Translations under genes and position numbers: made by a program
NCBI RefSeq assembly: GCF_019891545.1
Contig: NZ_JAHDIU010000013.1
Location: 28,829 to 92,828, forward strand
Length of the DNA stretch: 64,000 nucleotides
Reading direction: 5' to 3'
Source: Flavobacterium coralii
Lineage (GTDB): Bacteria > Bacteroidota > Bacteroidia > Flavobacteriales > Flavobacteriaceae
Notes under the pieces: generated by a model
Databases searched by the model: none
Told to the model about the DNA's origin: nothing
The model's input: the letters and a program-made list of their open reading frames with translations, nothing else
Shown: positions 26,709-35,831 of the stretch, piece by piece
Layout: each line of letters opens with the position of its first letter
How positions within the stretch are numbered: position 1 is the stretch's first letter

Positions 26709-28161
26709 TTAGCGATTCCTTTATCGTTCTAAAATTGGCTAAAGCACTTTCTATGTTCTCGATAATATCATCAATCAGCACTTCAGGATCAGGAAGGTTA
26801 TCCAGATCAATTAAGTTGTCATCTTTAAGCCAGAAGATATCCAAGTTCGTTTTATCCCTTTCGATAATCTCTTCATAGGAATATTTACGCCAGCGACCTA
26901 TTTCATCATCTTGATTCCATGTTGCTGTTCTCTGTGAAATGTTAAAAGCATTGTAACACTCTATAAAATCCTTTAAATGCTCAAACTTTAATGGATTTTT
27001 TTTAGGAGTATGCCTAATGTTTGTTCGATAATCATAAAACCAAACTTCTTTCGTTGCTGGAGTATTTGATTCTGATTCTTTTTGGAAAAATAACACATTT
27101 GATTTTACACCTTGAGCATAGAAAATACCTGTAGGTAGTCTAAGTATTGTATGTAAATTTGTGTTTTCAAGAAGTTTTTTCCGGATGGTTTCACCAGCCC
27201 CTCCTTCAAATAACACGTTGTCAGGTAAAACTACTGCCGCCCGACCACGCTCTTTCAACATTGTAACTATGTGTTGTAAGAAAGAAAGCTGCTTATTGCT
27301 TGTGGTTACCCAGAAGTCCTTTCTTAAGAAGTAGCCATCCTTTTCTGCCTGTTTTTTATCTGTAGTTGGTATATCGCTACTACTTATTCCAAAAGGAGGA
27401 TTAGCAAGTACTATATCTACTTTTTCTGAATCTGAAACCGCTCCATCAGCTCTTTTCAAACTATCTGTAACTTCTATTTCAGGAGTTTCTTTTAAATCAC
27501 CTACTCCATGTAGAAAAAGATTCATTAAACACAGTCGTGCAGTAGCTTTTTCAATTTCCCAACCTTTAAATGTATGGAACTTTAAAAACTCCTGTTGCGA
27601 TTTTGTCAGTTCAGTTTTTGCTAAATGATTAAGTACACCCAAGAAAAAACCACCTGTCCCACATGAAGGATCGGCAACTGTCTCTTTAGGTTTAGGCTGT
27701 ATACATTCCACCATTGCATTAATCACGGGTCTAGGTGTAAAGTATTGTCCAGCTCCACTATTTTCGGCATTTTTTTGTAATAAAGATTCATATATTTCCC
27801 CTTTAACGTCTATTTCCTGGGAAGTCCAATCTTCTTCATCAATTAAATTTATCAATCGCTTAAGCTTAACTGAATCGTGGATCTTATTTAATGCCCCGGC
27901 AAATATTTTACTAAGCATTCCACCTGAATTCGAAAGCTTTTTCAATATTAATTCATATGTTTCTATTAGCTGACTTGAAGCTTTCAATTCTTGCCAGTCA
28001 CATCCAGCAGGAATTTGATATTGATTTTTGTTTTCATCGGCCATTTTAAGAAACAGTAAGTATGTAAGCTGTTCCAGATAATCCCCATAACCTAATCCAT
28101 CATCACGAAGAGTATCACAGAATGACCAGATTTTTGCTACTAATATGTTTGTTGATGCCAT
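26701..28161 (-). CDS. hsdM: Type I restriction-modification methylase subunit HsdM
   Basis: A 486-residue N6-adenine methyltransferase. The N-terminal HsdM helical domain is at about 1-125, then GAGQYFTPRPV, AdoMet motif I DPSCGTGGFFLG (about 164-175) and catalytic motif IV NPPFG. It methylates adenine in a site chosen by HsdS. The open frame runs to a TTG at 28176, but the ATG at 28161 gives the normal N-terminus 4 bases after the HNH stop. No HsdR gene occurs anywhere in the window. Confidence 0.92.
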   Translation of the reverse strand: MASTNILVAKIWSFCDTLRDDGLGYGDYLEQLTYLLFLKMADENKNQYQIPAGCDWQELKASSQLIETYELILKKLSNSGGMLSKIFAGALNKIHDSVKLKRLINLIDEEDWTSQEIDVKGEIYESLLQKNAENSGAGQYFTPRPVINAMVECIQPKPKETVADPSCGTGGFFLGVLNHLAKTELTKSQQEFLKFHTFKGWEIEKATARLCLMNLFLHGVGDLKETPEIEVTDSLKRADGAVSDSEKVDIVLANPPFGISSSDIPTTDKKQAEKDGYFLRKDFWVTTSNKQLSFLQHIVTMLKERGRAAVVLPDNVLFEGGAGETIRKKLLENTNLHTILRLPTGIFYAQGVKSNVLFFQKESESNTPATKEVWFYDYRTNIRHTPKKNPLKFEHLKDFIECYNAFNISQRTATWNQDDEIGRWRKYSYEEIIERDKTNLDIFWLKDDNLIDLDNLPDPEVLIDDIIENIESALANFRTIKESLNG

Positions 28162-28165
28162 GTTT

Positions 28166-28978
28166 TTATTCTTCAAGTAATTTGTAAGCCCAATCTTCTC
28201 CTGATGCTCTTATACAAGATCGAACTGTCGAGGTTAATTCTTTTTCAGGTGAAAGCATAACTCTCAGTTTATTTTTTTCTAATTCTCTGTTATTTTTATT
28301 TTGGTTAGTTGGCTCAGTATTGTATATCGAATTTAACCTATTTATTTCCTTTATAATAAGTGTAGTTTCTTGCCATTTCAACCTTCGTGCTTCTTGTAAA
28401 TCAAGATAATTTAAATCTAAATATTCAATAGTATATTTTGCCCTGTCATGATCCCATTTTTCGAGTTCTTCAGGTGCTGAAGGCTTAACGGTTCCATTAT
28501 TGTCAAAATTTAAAAGCTTGACATCTTCTTTATTTACTGGATCTAAAAAGTAATATACTTCATCAGAAATAGGTCCCGGCTGAAGAACTCTATTATATTT
28601 CACTGCAAAATGGTCACCTTTCTTTACGTTCCCCACACTGCCGCATAATCTATAATTTGTAATATCAAAAGTTAACCACCAGTATCCGTCCTTAATGGGA
28701 TTAAGTTTGTCAAAGATGTCTTCTGTCCTTTTTTTAGGTCTGAAGTGGTCAATATGTAAGTGGGAATACGGATTTTTTGTTTCCGAATACCAGCATTTTC
28801 CATGTGACAGTTCTTTTAAACGATCTTTCAAAAGCTTCCATATACGATGATTTTGATCAATGATTCTATGCCTATCTTCATTGTTTTTGGCTTCTCCAAG
28901 CCTTTGTAATAATATGGCAGATTTGTCTAACCATTTCTGATTAGGTTTTTCCAGCTTAGTAGTATCAATGTGGATCAT
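28166..28978 (-). CDS. HNH endonuclease (PtuB-like, TIGR02646-type)
   Basis: A 270-residue protein with an HNH core near residue 70: GKCWYSETK followed by HLHIDHFRPKKR. The IDHFRPK signature is that of the TIGR02646 group, to which Septu PtuB nucleases belong. The frame then carries ITNYRLCGSVGNVKKGDHF and a C-terminal helical part. It overlaps the upstream ATPase by ATGA. ATPase plus HNH nuclease is the composition of Septu, so this is probably a Septu-like module set between hsdS and hsdM. Confidence 0.8.
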   Translation of the reverse strand: MIHIDTTKLEKPNQKWLDKSAILLQRLGEAKNNEDRHRIIDQNHRIWKLLKDRLKELSHGKCWYSETKNPYSHLHIDHFRPKKRTEDIFDKLNPIKDGYWWLTFDITNYRLCGSVGNVKKGDHFAVKYNRVLQPGPISDEVYYFLDPVNKEDVKLLNFDNNGTVKPSAPEELEKWDHDRAKYTIEYLDLNYLDLQEARRLKWQETTLIIKEINRLNSIYNTEPTNQNKNNRELEKNKLRVMLSPEKELTSTVRSCIRASGEDWAYKLLEE

Positions 28979-30489
28979 AATTTTTTCGCATTTTGATTAT
29001 CCATTTTTTTTGCAATAAATTCAGAGAAATCAGGATCTTTAAAGGTGTAATTAAACCCTTCCTTACTCAAAATTTCAAAAAGATCTTTAAGTCTTTCTTT
29101 ATCTTTATCAGTTAGATTACCTTTACTTTCTTTGTATAGCAATAGATTCCTTTCATCTAATAATTCATTTGTTGGTTTATCAAGAGTTGTTGGCATTCCA
29201 AATAATGGACTTGTTAAAATGCCGGCAACCCCTAAGCCTCTAGGGCTTATATCTGGCTCTACCACAGTGGTTTCAAAATTCCCATCTTTTTGAAAAACGC
29301 GTATTTGCTCTTTTTCTAGCCCCCCGATTACTAAAGGATCATGCGTACAAAAAACAATTTGAGTCTTAGCAGATTTGCTCACGACATTTTCTAAAAATTC
29401 AAGGTATTTCCATTTCCATAAAGGATTTAAATGTGTATCGGGTTCATCAAGTAAAATAAGTGCTTCATCATCTTTTGTAAATTTAAGTAAACCAAGAACA
29501 GTAATCAACTGCTTTTCGCCTTCACTAAGTTCACCCATAGCCAATTCACCTTCTACATGTCCTTTTATAACTTTAATCCGTACATCTTGATCTTCTACTA
29601 ATTCAGAATAATGAAGGCTGCATAAAGCATTAAATAACGTAATTTTGTTTTCATATTTCATTTCGACAAAAGCTCTGATGGCTTCTTTGTCTTTGAGGAA
29701 AAGAAAGAGTCTGCTTAACGTTTCTCTTTTGTTTAGTGCCCCTCTTACAGTTTCTTTGTAGAACATCGGCACAATAGAAAAATTCCATAAATCTTCAATG
29801 AACCTGCGCACCAATCCGGCTGTATTCCAAAAGTGATCCGGGTCTTTACGAGATTTGGACCAATTAGGTTGCTTTAGCATAAAAAGGGTTGAGCCAAAAT
29901 CTACTATATTGAGTTCTTTTTTTAAAAAGTCTATAGTTTCTTTTTCTCTGTCATCAAATAAATAGAAAGCAATTAAAGCAAAACTGGCATGGATTGGCTC
30001 TACTAAGAAAACACGAGGCATTTCTTTAAAATCCTCATATTTGGACGTTGGATCCATCATTTTTTTAAATTGCTGAAGCTTATGATCTGCGTACAAAGAC
30101 CTTAAGCGTTCGCTTAACCCTGAGTAGTAAACAAAAACATGGCTAGGCAGATACTCATTTTTATTTTTGAAAAACTGAGCTTTTGATTTCAACTTTTCGC
30201 CATCAATAGAAAAAGCATATCCTTTTTTTACAGAATAATCAACCTCTATTATTTTATCCCGACAAGTATAATTAATAGTATATTCGAAAGGTTGACTTTG
30301 CTTGTGCAATATTGGAGCTCTTTCTAAGTCTAAGTCCCTAAAGATTATAACTAACGCTTCCATAAAGTTAGATTTACCCGTAGCATTCAGTCCAATCAAT
30401 ACTGTCTCCATAGAGTTTTCGCCGAAATCGAAATGAAAATCCTCCAGATTCTTGAATCTGCCTTTTATGTGTACATTATTTATTTTCAT
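28975..30489 (-). CDS. AAA/ABC-type ATPase (PtuA/RloA-like)
   Basis: A 504-residue ATPase of the SMC/ABC-related AAA_21 type: Walker A GLNATGKS (33-40), ABC signature LSEGEKQL, Walker B ALILLDEPDTHLNP and switch histidine CTHDP. It overlaps hsdS by 14 bases and the HNH gene by 4. In Septu, PtuA senses phage infection and controls PtuB. In Campylobacter, ATPases called RloA also lie inside hsd loci. Which subgroup this belongs to cannot be settled by eye. Confidence 0.8.
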   Translation of the reverse strand: MKINNVHIKGRFKNLEDFHFDFGENSMETVLIGLNATGKSNFMEALVIIFRDLDLERAPILHKQSQPFEYTINYTCRDKIIEVDYSVKKGYAFSIDGEKLKSKAQFFKNKNEYLPSHVFVYYSGLSERLRSLYADHKLQQFKKMMDPTSKYEDFKEMPRVFLVEPIHASFALIAFYLFDDREKETIDFLKKELNIVDFGSTLFMLKQPNWSKSRKDPDHFWNTAGLVRRFIEDLWNFSIVPMFYKETVRGALNKRETLSRLFLFLKDKEAIRAFVEMKYENKITLFNALCSLHYSELVEDQDVRIKVIKGHVEGELAMGELSEGEKQLITVLGLLKFTKDDEALILLDEPDTHLNPLWKWKYLEFLENVVSKSAKTQIVFCTHDPLVIGGLEKEQIRVFQKDGNFETTVVEPDISPRGLGVAGILTSPLFGMPTTLDKPTNELLDERNLLLYKESKGNLTDKDKERLKDLFEILSKEGFNYTFKDPDFSEFIAKKMDNQNAKKL

Positions 30490-32179
30490 CTTTTAAAGTT
30501 AAAAGTGATTCTGTCTTTGATTTTACTTCATCAATTTGATGGTAGATTTCTTTTATTTCACTGTAGAAACGTTCTATATCTCCTTCACTCGTAGATTTTT
30601 CCCAAAGCTCTTGGGCAGATATCGGAGAATCCGATTTCTTTAAAATATCAAGAATAGATTTTTTTTCTTCCATTTTTTTCTTTTGTTTTGATTTACTACG
30701 GTTCATTTCTTTTTGATTTTCGAGATATAATCTTTTTTCTTCTTGTATGTCATTCAACAAGTTTTCTACAGATTCATTTGAAGTATAGCTGACCAGCCTA
30801 CCCTCAAATGCCTTTTTTAAGATTGAATGTTTTAGAGCAATTATTTCATTTAAAACATTATCAATTGTTTTTTCTAAATTATCAACTAAAGTGAATCTCG
30901 ACTCTAATATTTCGACAATCTTATCTTGTTCCAATATTGGAGGAACCTTTAACTTGAATTTTTTTATATCTTTTTGAAATAGATGTGGAATTGCACTTCC
31001 AGATATTTTTTCATTCACCAAACGTTGCATATCAGGACCTAAAAAAAAGTAATACAAAAAGTCCGGATTAAAAACCTCTCGTGCATCTATTACCAGTAAT
31101 GAAGAATTTACTGTAGCTATATCAGGTAGTTTTTTGATAATCCCAACTTTTCCAATCCCAGCCCCGTCTTTGCATAATAAAATATCATTTTCCTTCAATT
31201 GTATTTCCGGACTCTCTTCATAGCGTTGAATTGATATGAAATTAGCATCCTTAAAAACAACATTCTTCCCATAATTTAAAGAGTGGACAGAGAGAAAAAG
31301 TGCTCCTTCACTCGTATATTCTTTCTTAGTCAATCCTCGCCAGCCAATTCGTGCATTTATATCAATTAAATTATCTAAATTCGATACCGCCCAGCTAGAA
31401 ATTCTGTTATCTCTTTCATAAGAAAATTCAAAATCAATTTTGATCTTTTTCCTTTTTTTATTGTTTACTTCTGTATCATACTTGTATTTTCTTTTCCTCT
31501 TAATATCTGTCAGTTCTTGATAGGCATCAATACGTAAGTCTTTTCGCCAATTGCTAGTTAATTGACCTTCGAAAGCATTTTTCAATAATGCCTGTCGATA
31601 GATTTTTAAACTGCTATTTGCTGTTCTTAATCCTTTTTTGGCTTCATCAAGTTTACTAAATAGTAAGTCAATTTGAGAAACAATTAGTCTTTGTTCATCT
31701 AAAGAGCATAGAGGGAATGGTAATTTTGAAAAGCTTTTTGCCGACAATTCTAAAAACGTTGTGCCGCTTGCTACTTGTTCTGCTTGAGATTTTAATGTTA
31801 AAAAATAGTAATAGATATATTCACTGTCAACTTGATTCATCGGAATCAAGTTTTTAAATCCCTGACTTGTAGTTAGAGTATTTTGGGCTAGCACAACATA
31901 TCCTATAGGGGCCCGTGAAGAAAATAAAACAGAGCCTTTAGGTAGCAATTTGGCAGAAGAGTAATCCAAGCCGATTTGTGTTATATTTCGACTTCCTTTA
32001 AGGATATATTTTTCACTATAACCCGAAAGGTCAGCAGGCGTAATCCAAGCGATATCGCCTCCCCAAAATTCCTTATTTTTAGTAGATGGTGTACCTCCAC
32101 TAACTACAATACCAACTTCATCAATAGTAGTCCAAATCCAACCTTCAGGTAAATTATATTTTTCTTGTTGTTCTTTCAT
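30476..32179 (-). CDS. hsdS: Type I restriction-modification specificity subunit HsdS
   Basis: A 567-residue protein with two target-recognition domains. TRD1 (about 10-170) begins LPEGWIWTTIDEVG; the conserved helix QRLIVSQIDLLFSKLDEA and the hinge FEGQLTSNWR follow. TRD2 is at about 235-400, with a second conserved helix (EQDKIVEILESRF) after it. The C-terminal 120 residues are a charged coiled coil plus a winged-helix-like segment (PISAQELWEKS), longer than in typical HsdS. The ATG at 32179 is preferred to the TTG at 32194. It determines the DNA site for HsdM. Confidence 0.9.
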   Translation of the reverse strand: MKEQQEKYNLPEGWIWTTIDEVGIVVSGGTPSTKNKEFWGGDIAWITPADLSGYSEKYILKGSRNITQIGLDYSSAKLLPKGSVLFSSRAPIGYVVLAQNTLTTSQGFKNLIPMNQVDSEYIYYYFLTLKSQAEQVASGTTFLELSAKSFSKLPFPLCSLDEQRLIVSQIDLLFSKLDEAKKGLRTANSSLKIYRQALLKNAFEGQLTSNWRKDLRIDAYQELTDIKRKRKYKYDTEVNNKKRKKIKIDFEFSYERDNRISSWAVSNLDNLIDINARIGWRGLTKKEYTSEGALFLSVHSLNYGKNVVFKDANFISIQRYEESPEIQLKENDILLCKDGAGIGKVGIIKKLPDIATVNSSLLVIDAREVFNPDFLYYFFLGPDMQRLVNEKISGSAIPHLFQKDIKKFKLKVPPILEQDKIVEILESRFTLVDNLEKTIDNVLNEIIALKHSILKKAFEGRLVSYTSNESVENLLNDIQEEKRLYLENQKEMNRSKSKQKKKMEEKKSILDILKKSDSPISAQELWEKSTSEGDIERFYSEIKEIYHQIDEVKSKTESLLTLKDENK

Positions 32180-32206
32180 TTTAAATCTTTCCAAAAGATT
32201 TTTCTT

Positions 32207-33250
32207 CTAATTGTTGTTAATACTTTTAAACCAATAGAAAAACGCTTCAGGATTGGTCTTTTTTAATTTGTTTAGTTTATTGGAGGCTTGATTTTCAATC
32301 AGCCAATCCTTAATTTCTAAAGGGTTTTTGAAGCGCTCAATTTCCAGACCTTCTTTACTTAGCAAAGAAGTTAGATAAGCTACTTTTGCCCCTGCCGTTA
32401 TTGCCTCCTCAATAGAAAAACGGTCAATAGTGAAATTTGTAAAGTTTTTAATTCCTAATTGAAGATGTCTAAATTCTTCGGATTTATGATCACGCTCAGC
32501 CAATGTATAACATGCTTGCCAAGTGTCTTTCAGTACTTCCGGTGCTGATATTGGGAGTTTTCTAAAGCCTATTTCTTCATGTACAACTCTATTATAACTT
32601 TCCTGAACCACTTCAACACTTGTAATATGGTCGAAAAGAAAGGCTATGTCGTAAAGTTGTTTTACGATCTCAACTGGACGATTTTTTGAATATAAAATGC
32701 CTGTAGTTTTAGGAGCAAATGCTGTAAGCTTATCTCCTAAAATTGCATCAAAAGTTGGAAGTTCTACTGAAGTGTCTTCTCCAGAATTTACTATCCAATT
32801 ATGCCTAATTGGATAGTTTTTTGTTTCAGGGTATGGACTAGGGGTGTATAACAAGTCAAGTAATATTGGTTCTTCGTGACCATCCACTACGCTTTTGTAA
32901 AACATTTTAAAGTGCCCAATTGGTGCATCCGGTGTATGCTTCCTGTCATTATCATCTTCCCATCTGAGATACATGTCGGACTTACTAATTTTTTCAAGTA
33001 TGTTTTTAATCCTTTCCTCAGACTCCTCGGTTATAATATCTATATCTATTGAAAACCTTTTTGGTGTTTCAGTGGCCAGCAATAAAGCAGTACCTCCTTT
33101 AAATACAAAATTCAATCCCTCTACCTTAAGTTGCTCTAAGAATGTAAGCGCGTAAATGACCTTTTCGATAAGCTTAGGGTCAATCCGTCTTCCTAACTTA
33201 TTTCTTAGGTTAGTAATCCATTCAATCGTATGTGATTTTTTATCAATCAT
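32207..33250 (-). CDS. AbiEii/AbiGii-family nucleotidyltransferase toxin
   Basis: A 347-residue protein with the minimal nucleotidyltransferase core: FKGGTALLLA followed by FSIDIDIIT (GG and DxD metal ligands). The conserved LGDKLTAFAPKTTG block and PVEIVKQLYDIAFL are also typical. AbiEii toxins transfer nucleotides to RNA or tRNA targets and stop growth of infected cells. The ATG at 33250 is chosen over the TTG at 33271, which falls in the operator 33262-33290. The gene is paired with the AbiEi-like antitoxin upstream. Confidence 0.85.
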   Translation of the reverse strand: MIDKKSHTIEWITNLRNKLGRRIDPKLIEKVIYALTFLEQLKVEGLNFVFKGGTALLLATETPKRFSIDIDIITEESEERIKNILEKISKSDMYLRWEDDNDRKHTPDAPIGHFKMFYKSVVDGHEEPILLDLLYTPSPYPETKNYPIRHNWIVNSGEDTSVELPTFDAILGDKLTAFAPKTTGILYSKNRPVEIVKQLYDIAFLFDHITSVEVVQESYNRVVHEEIGFRKLPISAPEVLKDTWQACYTLAERDHKSEEFRHLQLGIKNFTNFTIDRFSIEEAITAGAKVAYLTSLLSKEGLEIERFKNPLEIKDWLIENQASNKLNKLKKTNPEAFFYWFKSINNN

Positions 33251-33261
33251 AATTATATAGT

Positions 33262-33290
33262 TTTGGCACAATTCTATTAATTATGCCAAA
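33262..33290. promoter_or_regulatory. Operator 2: TTTGGCA-N15-TGCCAAA
   Basis: The 7-base arms have 15 bases between them, the same design as the operator at 34034-34062; CAAT follows the left arm in both. It covers the end of the antitoxin gene and the region before the toxin ATG. The likely ligand is the AbiEi-like antitoxin. Confidence 0.6.
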
Positions 33291-34000
33291 GTTATATTCA
33301 TTAACTTCTCAAGTTTTTCCTCTCTATTTCGTCTTACTGCATATCGTTTCATCTTCAATTCGTTGATTGAATATTTTTTCAAAGCTGATTTCATTATAAA
33401 ATTAATTTCACCCTGTTGCGCAGAAAAAAGTTCCTGATCAATAAGCATATCTACTAGTATCTTTTCTAAAGACGGAATGATTACTTTGCCTATTTCGCTT
33501 AAAGGCGCTTCTGATACCAGATTTTTGATAATGACAACCTTGTCTAAATTGGCAATATATCTGTCAAACATTTCTTCATCAGGATTGATGAATACTGTTT
33601 TGTAAGTTTCACTGACAAAACTAAAAACGGACTCTGCGGCATCTTTTTCAACCTCAATCATCGTAAAGCTTTTAAAAGGCTGATGTCTCATAAAATCGTT
33701 AAGCCATGCAGTATCCCAAACACAAAATTTTATAAATGGAAATTCAGAACTTATATTTTTATAAAGCTTTTTGAGTTGAGAAGATACTTTTGGATTGAAA
33801 TGCTGAGCCGTTCCTAATTCATAAACCCCACGTGCGGGGTTGCTTATCAATCCGTCATTTTTTAGCCGGGATATATAAGCATTTATAGTATTGTCAGACC
33901 ATTCCGAAAAATCCTTTTTGATAGCACGTACCAATTCCTCCTTTGCTAGTTTACTTTTAGCCTTGAAGTAGTTTTTGATATGTGACTGTAGAGGATTCAC
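33281..34000 (-). CDS. AbiEi-like antitoxin/transcriptional regulator
   Basis: A 239-residue protein. Residues 1-65 form a winged helix (LAKEELVRAIKKDF, NTINAYISRLKNDGLI, ARGVYELG), followed by a domain like the C-terminal part of AbiEi-type antitoxins (FCVWDTAWLNDFMRHQPF). Type IV antitoxins of this group repress their own operon through inverted repeats. It starts with GTG, and two identical-type operators flank it. It is the first gene of the leftward operon that continues through the hsd and effector genes. Confidence 0.75.
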   Translation of the reverse strand: MNPLQSHIKNYFKAKSKLAKEELVRAIKKDFSEWSDNTINAYISRLKNDGLISNPARGVYELGTAQHFNPKVSSQLKKLYKNISSEFPFIKFCVWDTAWLNDFMRHQPFKSFTMIEVEKDAAESVFSFVSETYKTVFINPDEEMFDRYIANLDKVVIIKNLVSEAPLSEIGKVIIPSLEKILVDMLIDQELFSAQQGEINFIMKSALKKYSINELKMKRYAVRRNREEKLEKLMNITLA

Positions 34001-34014
34001 GATAAATATTTTTG

Positions 34015-34022
34015 TAAATATA
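34015..34022 (-). promoter_or_regulatory. -7 box of the defence operon
   Basis: TATATTTA on the minus strand, 14 bases before the GTG start. The -33 position falls inside operator 1, so repressor binding would block the promoter. Confidence 0.4.
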
Positions 34023-34033
34023 ATAAATATAAG

Positions 34034-34062
34034 ATTGGCACAATATATATTTTTATGCCAAT
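34034..34062. promoter_or_regulatory. Operator 1: ATTGGCA-N15-TGCCAAT
   Basis: The inverted repeat has 7-base arms and a 15-base spacer and matches operator 2 in arms, spacing and the CAAT after the left arm. It is placed over the promoter of the AbiEi-like gene. Beyond it, 34080-34312 is GC-richer and holds no gene I can support. Confidence 0.65.
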
Positions 34063-34312
34063 ATTGTACTGTGGTAGTTCCTTAAAAATTACACTTCTCG
34101 AAGTAATAATTATGCTGTAAAACATAGCAGTGTCCCCCCGCCCCCGAGTTCCGAGGGATGGGCGGCAAGAATGCGGTTGTGATACAACCGTTCATCTTGC
34201 CGATTGCGCCAGAGGAGGCAATCTCCCCCGAAATACAATACTTTCCAGGACTTACAATTGCCTTAAGTGGTAATAGCAGTCTCCGGCGAAGCTGTTGCCG
34301 TCAAAAGTATAA

Positions 34313-34334
34313 GGGCAGGTTTAAGCACCTGCCC
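34313..34334 (-). terminator. Terminator of DUF932 gene
   Basis: GGGCAGGT-TTAAGC-ACCTGCCC forms an 8-base perfect stem 26 bases past the DUF932 stop. The tail on the minus strand is TTATACTTTT. Confidence 0.6.
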
Positions 34335-34359
34335 TGTTTAAGATTGGTATTATCTTGTA

Positions 34360-35430
34360 TCAGTTTAAAAGGAATATCCCGTTGTCATTCTTCGCAAAAC
34401 TGCTGCACAATTCAAAGGCTTTTTGCGCTCTTGTTTGTGCGGTTCCTCCCATTACAATAGATTGTAATTTGGCTTCTTCATCTTTGTAATTCCTCACGTT
34501 TTGATAGTAGCCTGTTACGGCATTGTAAGCACCAAACAAAGTTCCTTTTGTAGTGTCCATTTGCTGTGTATCGTTTACCATAGCATAGGCAAATGCATCT
34601 TCCACCATGTTTTTGAAAGCGGTCGATAATTCATCTTCTGCTCCCTTCTTTAAAAGGTCATAAGTTTCTTTGTTTGGGCATAGCGCTAGCTGAATTAATT
34701 TCTTTACTTCGGCATCTTTAACCCTTACCGTTGCCCACTCGTTAAAGATGTTTTCTAACTGATTGCTTAGGGTGTTTGCCAGTCCCACAACTTTGTGCGC
34801 ATTTTCCAAACGCTGGCTTGCTCCCGAAGTATGTTTTATGCGCACCACATTGGTCATGTTCTTTAGTGAGGCGTTAAGTGTATTCTGGCAGACAATGCGC
34901 ACGGGTGTAAAGGCTGCTGTAATGCTTCCGCTGCCATCGTGCGAGGTGGTCAGGAAAATGTATTTTTCGGTTATGTCATCGCCATTGCCTACACGGATAT
35001 AATCAGGCAGTTTAGCAGTTATAAAAATACGCTCGCCATTTCCTAAAGCCCCTGCCGTCTCGTATAAGATTCCATCTTCACCGCCTACAATAGCATCAAA
35101 GAAAGCAAAAGCATCACGGTTCTGTACAATATGATAATCTTTACCTACTACACCTAAAACGGTGTTGCTATCGCTCCGCACATTGGCAAAATAATTTGGT
35201 ACTGTGACAGGCTCGCCAGTAGTTAAACCTGTATCAGCCTGTACCGTTTCAATACTGTTAGTGAATAGCTGAGATTTTACCACTTCATAATCCAGTCCCG
35301 CATGCTGGATTGCTTCTGTGCTTGTTGGGTAGTCGGTTACTACCTGACCTAAATTGTGCCATGCTTTTTCCTTTACACTAAAGAAAGAATAACGGCCTGT
35401 TTGTTCGTTGAAATTCAGATTGTGTCCCAT
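34360..35430 (-). CDS. DUF932 (phage/plasmid-like, TIGR03299) protein
   Basis: A 356-residue protein that opens with MGHNLNFNEQTGRYSF and AWHNLG, the conserved start of TIGR03299 proteins found on plasmids, phages and conjugative elements. The central block DGSGSITAAFTPVRIVCQNTL is typical. Its function is unknown. The frame extends upstream to 35568, but the ATG at 35430 gives the family N-terminus. It marks the mobile-element backbone and has higher GC than the defence operon. Confidence 0.85.
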   Translation of the reverse strand: MGHNLNFNEQTGRYSFFSVKEKAWHNLGQVVTDYPTSTEAIQHAGLDYEVVKSQLFTNSIETVQADTGLTTGEPVTVPNYFANVRSDSNTVLGVVGKDYHIVQNRDAFAFFDAIVGGEDGILYETAGALGNGERIFITAKLPDYIRVGNGDDITEKYIFLTTSHDGSGSITAAFTPVRIVCQNTLNASLKNMTNVVRIKHTSGASQRLENAHKVVGLANTLSNQLENIFNEWATVRVKDAEVKKLIQLALCPNKETYDLLKKGAEDELSTAFKNMVEDAFAYAMVNDTQQMDTTKGTLFGAYNAVTGYYQNVRNYKDEEAKLQSIVMGGTAQTRAQKAFELCSSFAKNDNGIFLLN

Positions 35431-35771
35431 GATTTCTAAGATTTTAAAAATTAAGTAATACGAATTCATCACTTTTCTTTTTAAGCCGTCAGCCTGCATA
35501 AAACACATTAGTTTTTCAAAACAAAAAACGGAAAAAAAGAAAGCCAGTTGAAAGCGGGCGGTAAGCAATACGGAGCGCTATAAGTCCCGAAGGGTGGACT
35601 GTGAGGGACGAGCAGACCATTATGCGCGCGCAGTTGCGGCGCACGCTAACTTAGCTGCCTTTTTATCCGTTTGGAGTGAAAAACAAATCAGCAAAAAATA
35701 GTTGAATCTTTAGGATATAGTAATATCAGGAAAGTGCATGCCTGAAGGAGCATGCTCTTGGTGTAATTTTG

Positions 35772-35809
35772 AAAACAAATCCTGACGTTGCACCGGAAGG
35801 TTTTGTTTT
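35772..35809. terminator. Possible hairpin in the gap 35431-35831
   Basis: AAAACAAATCC pairs with GGTTTTGTTTT over 11 bases with one mismatch. The rest of the 400-base gap includes a GC-rich run near 35620-35650 (GCGCGCGCAG) but no gene I can support. Confidence 0.35.
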
Positions 35810-35831
35810 TAAATGCTTTATGATTAATATA

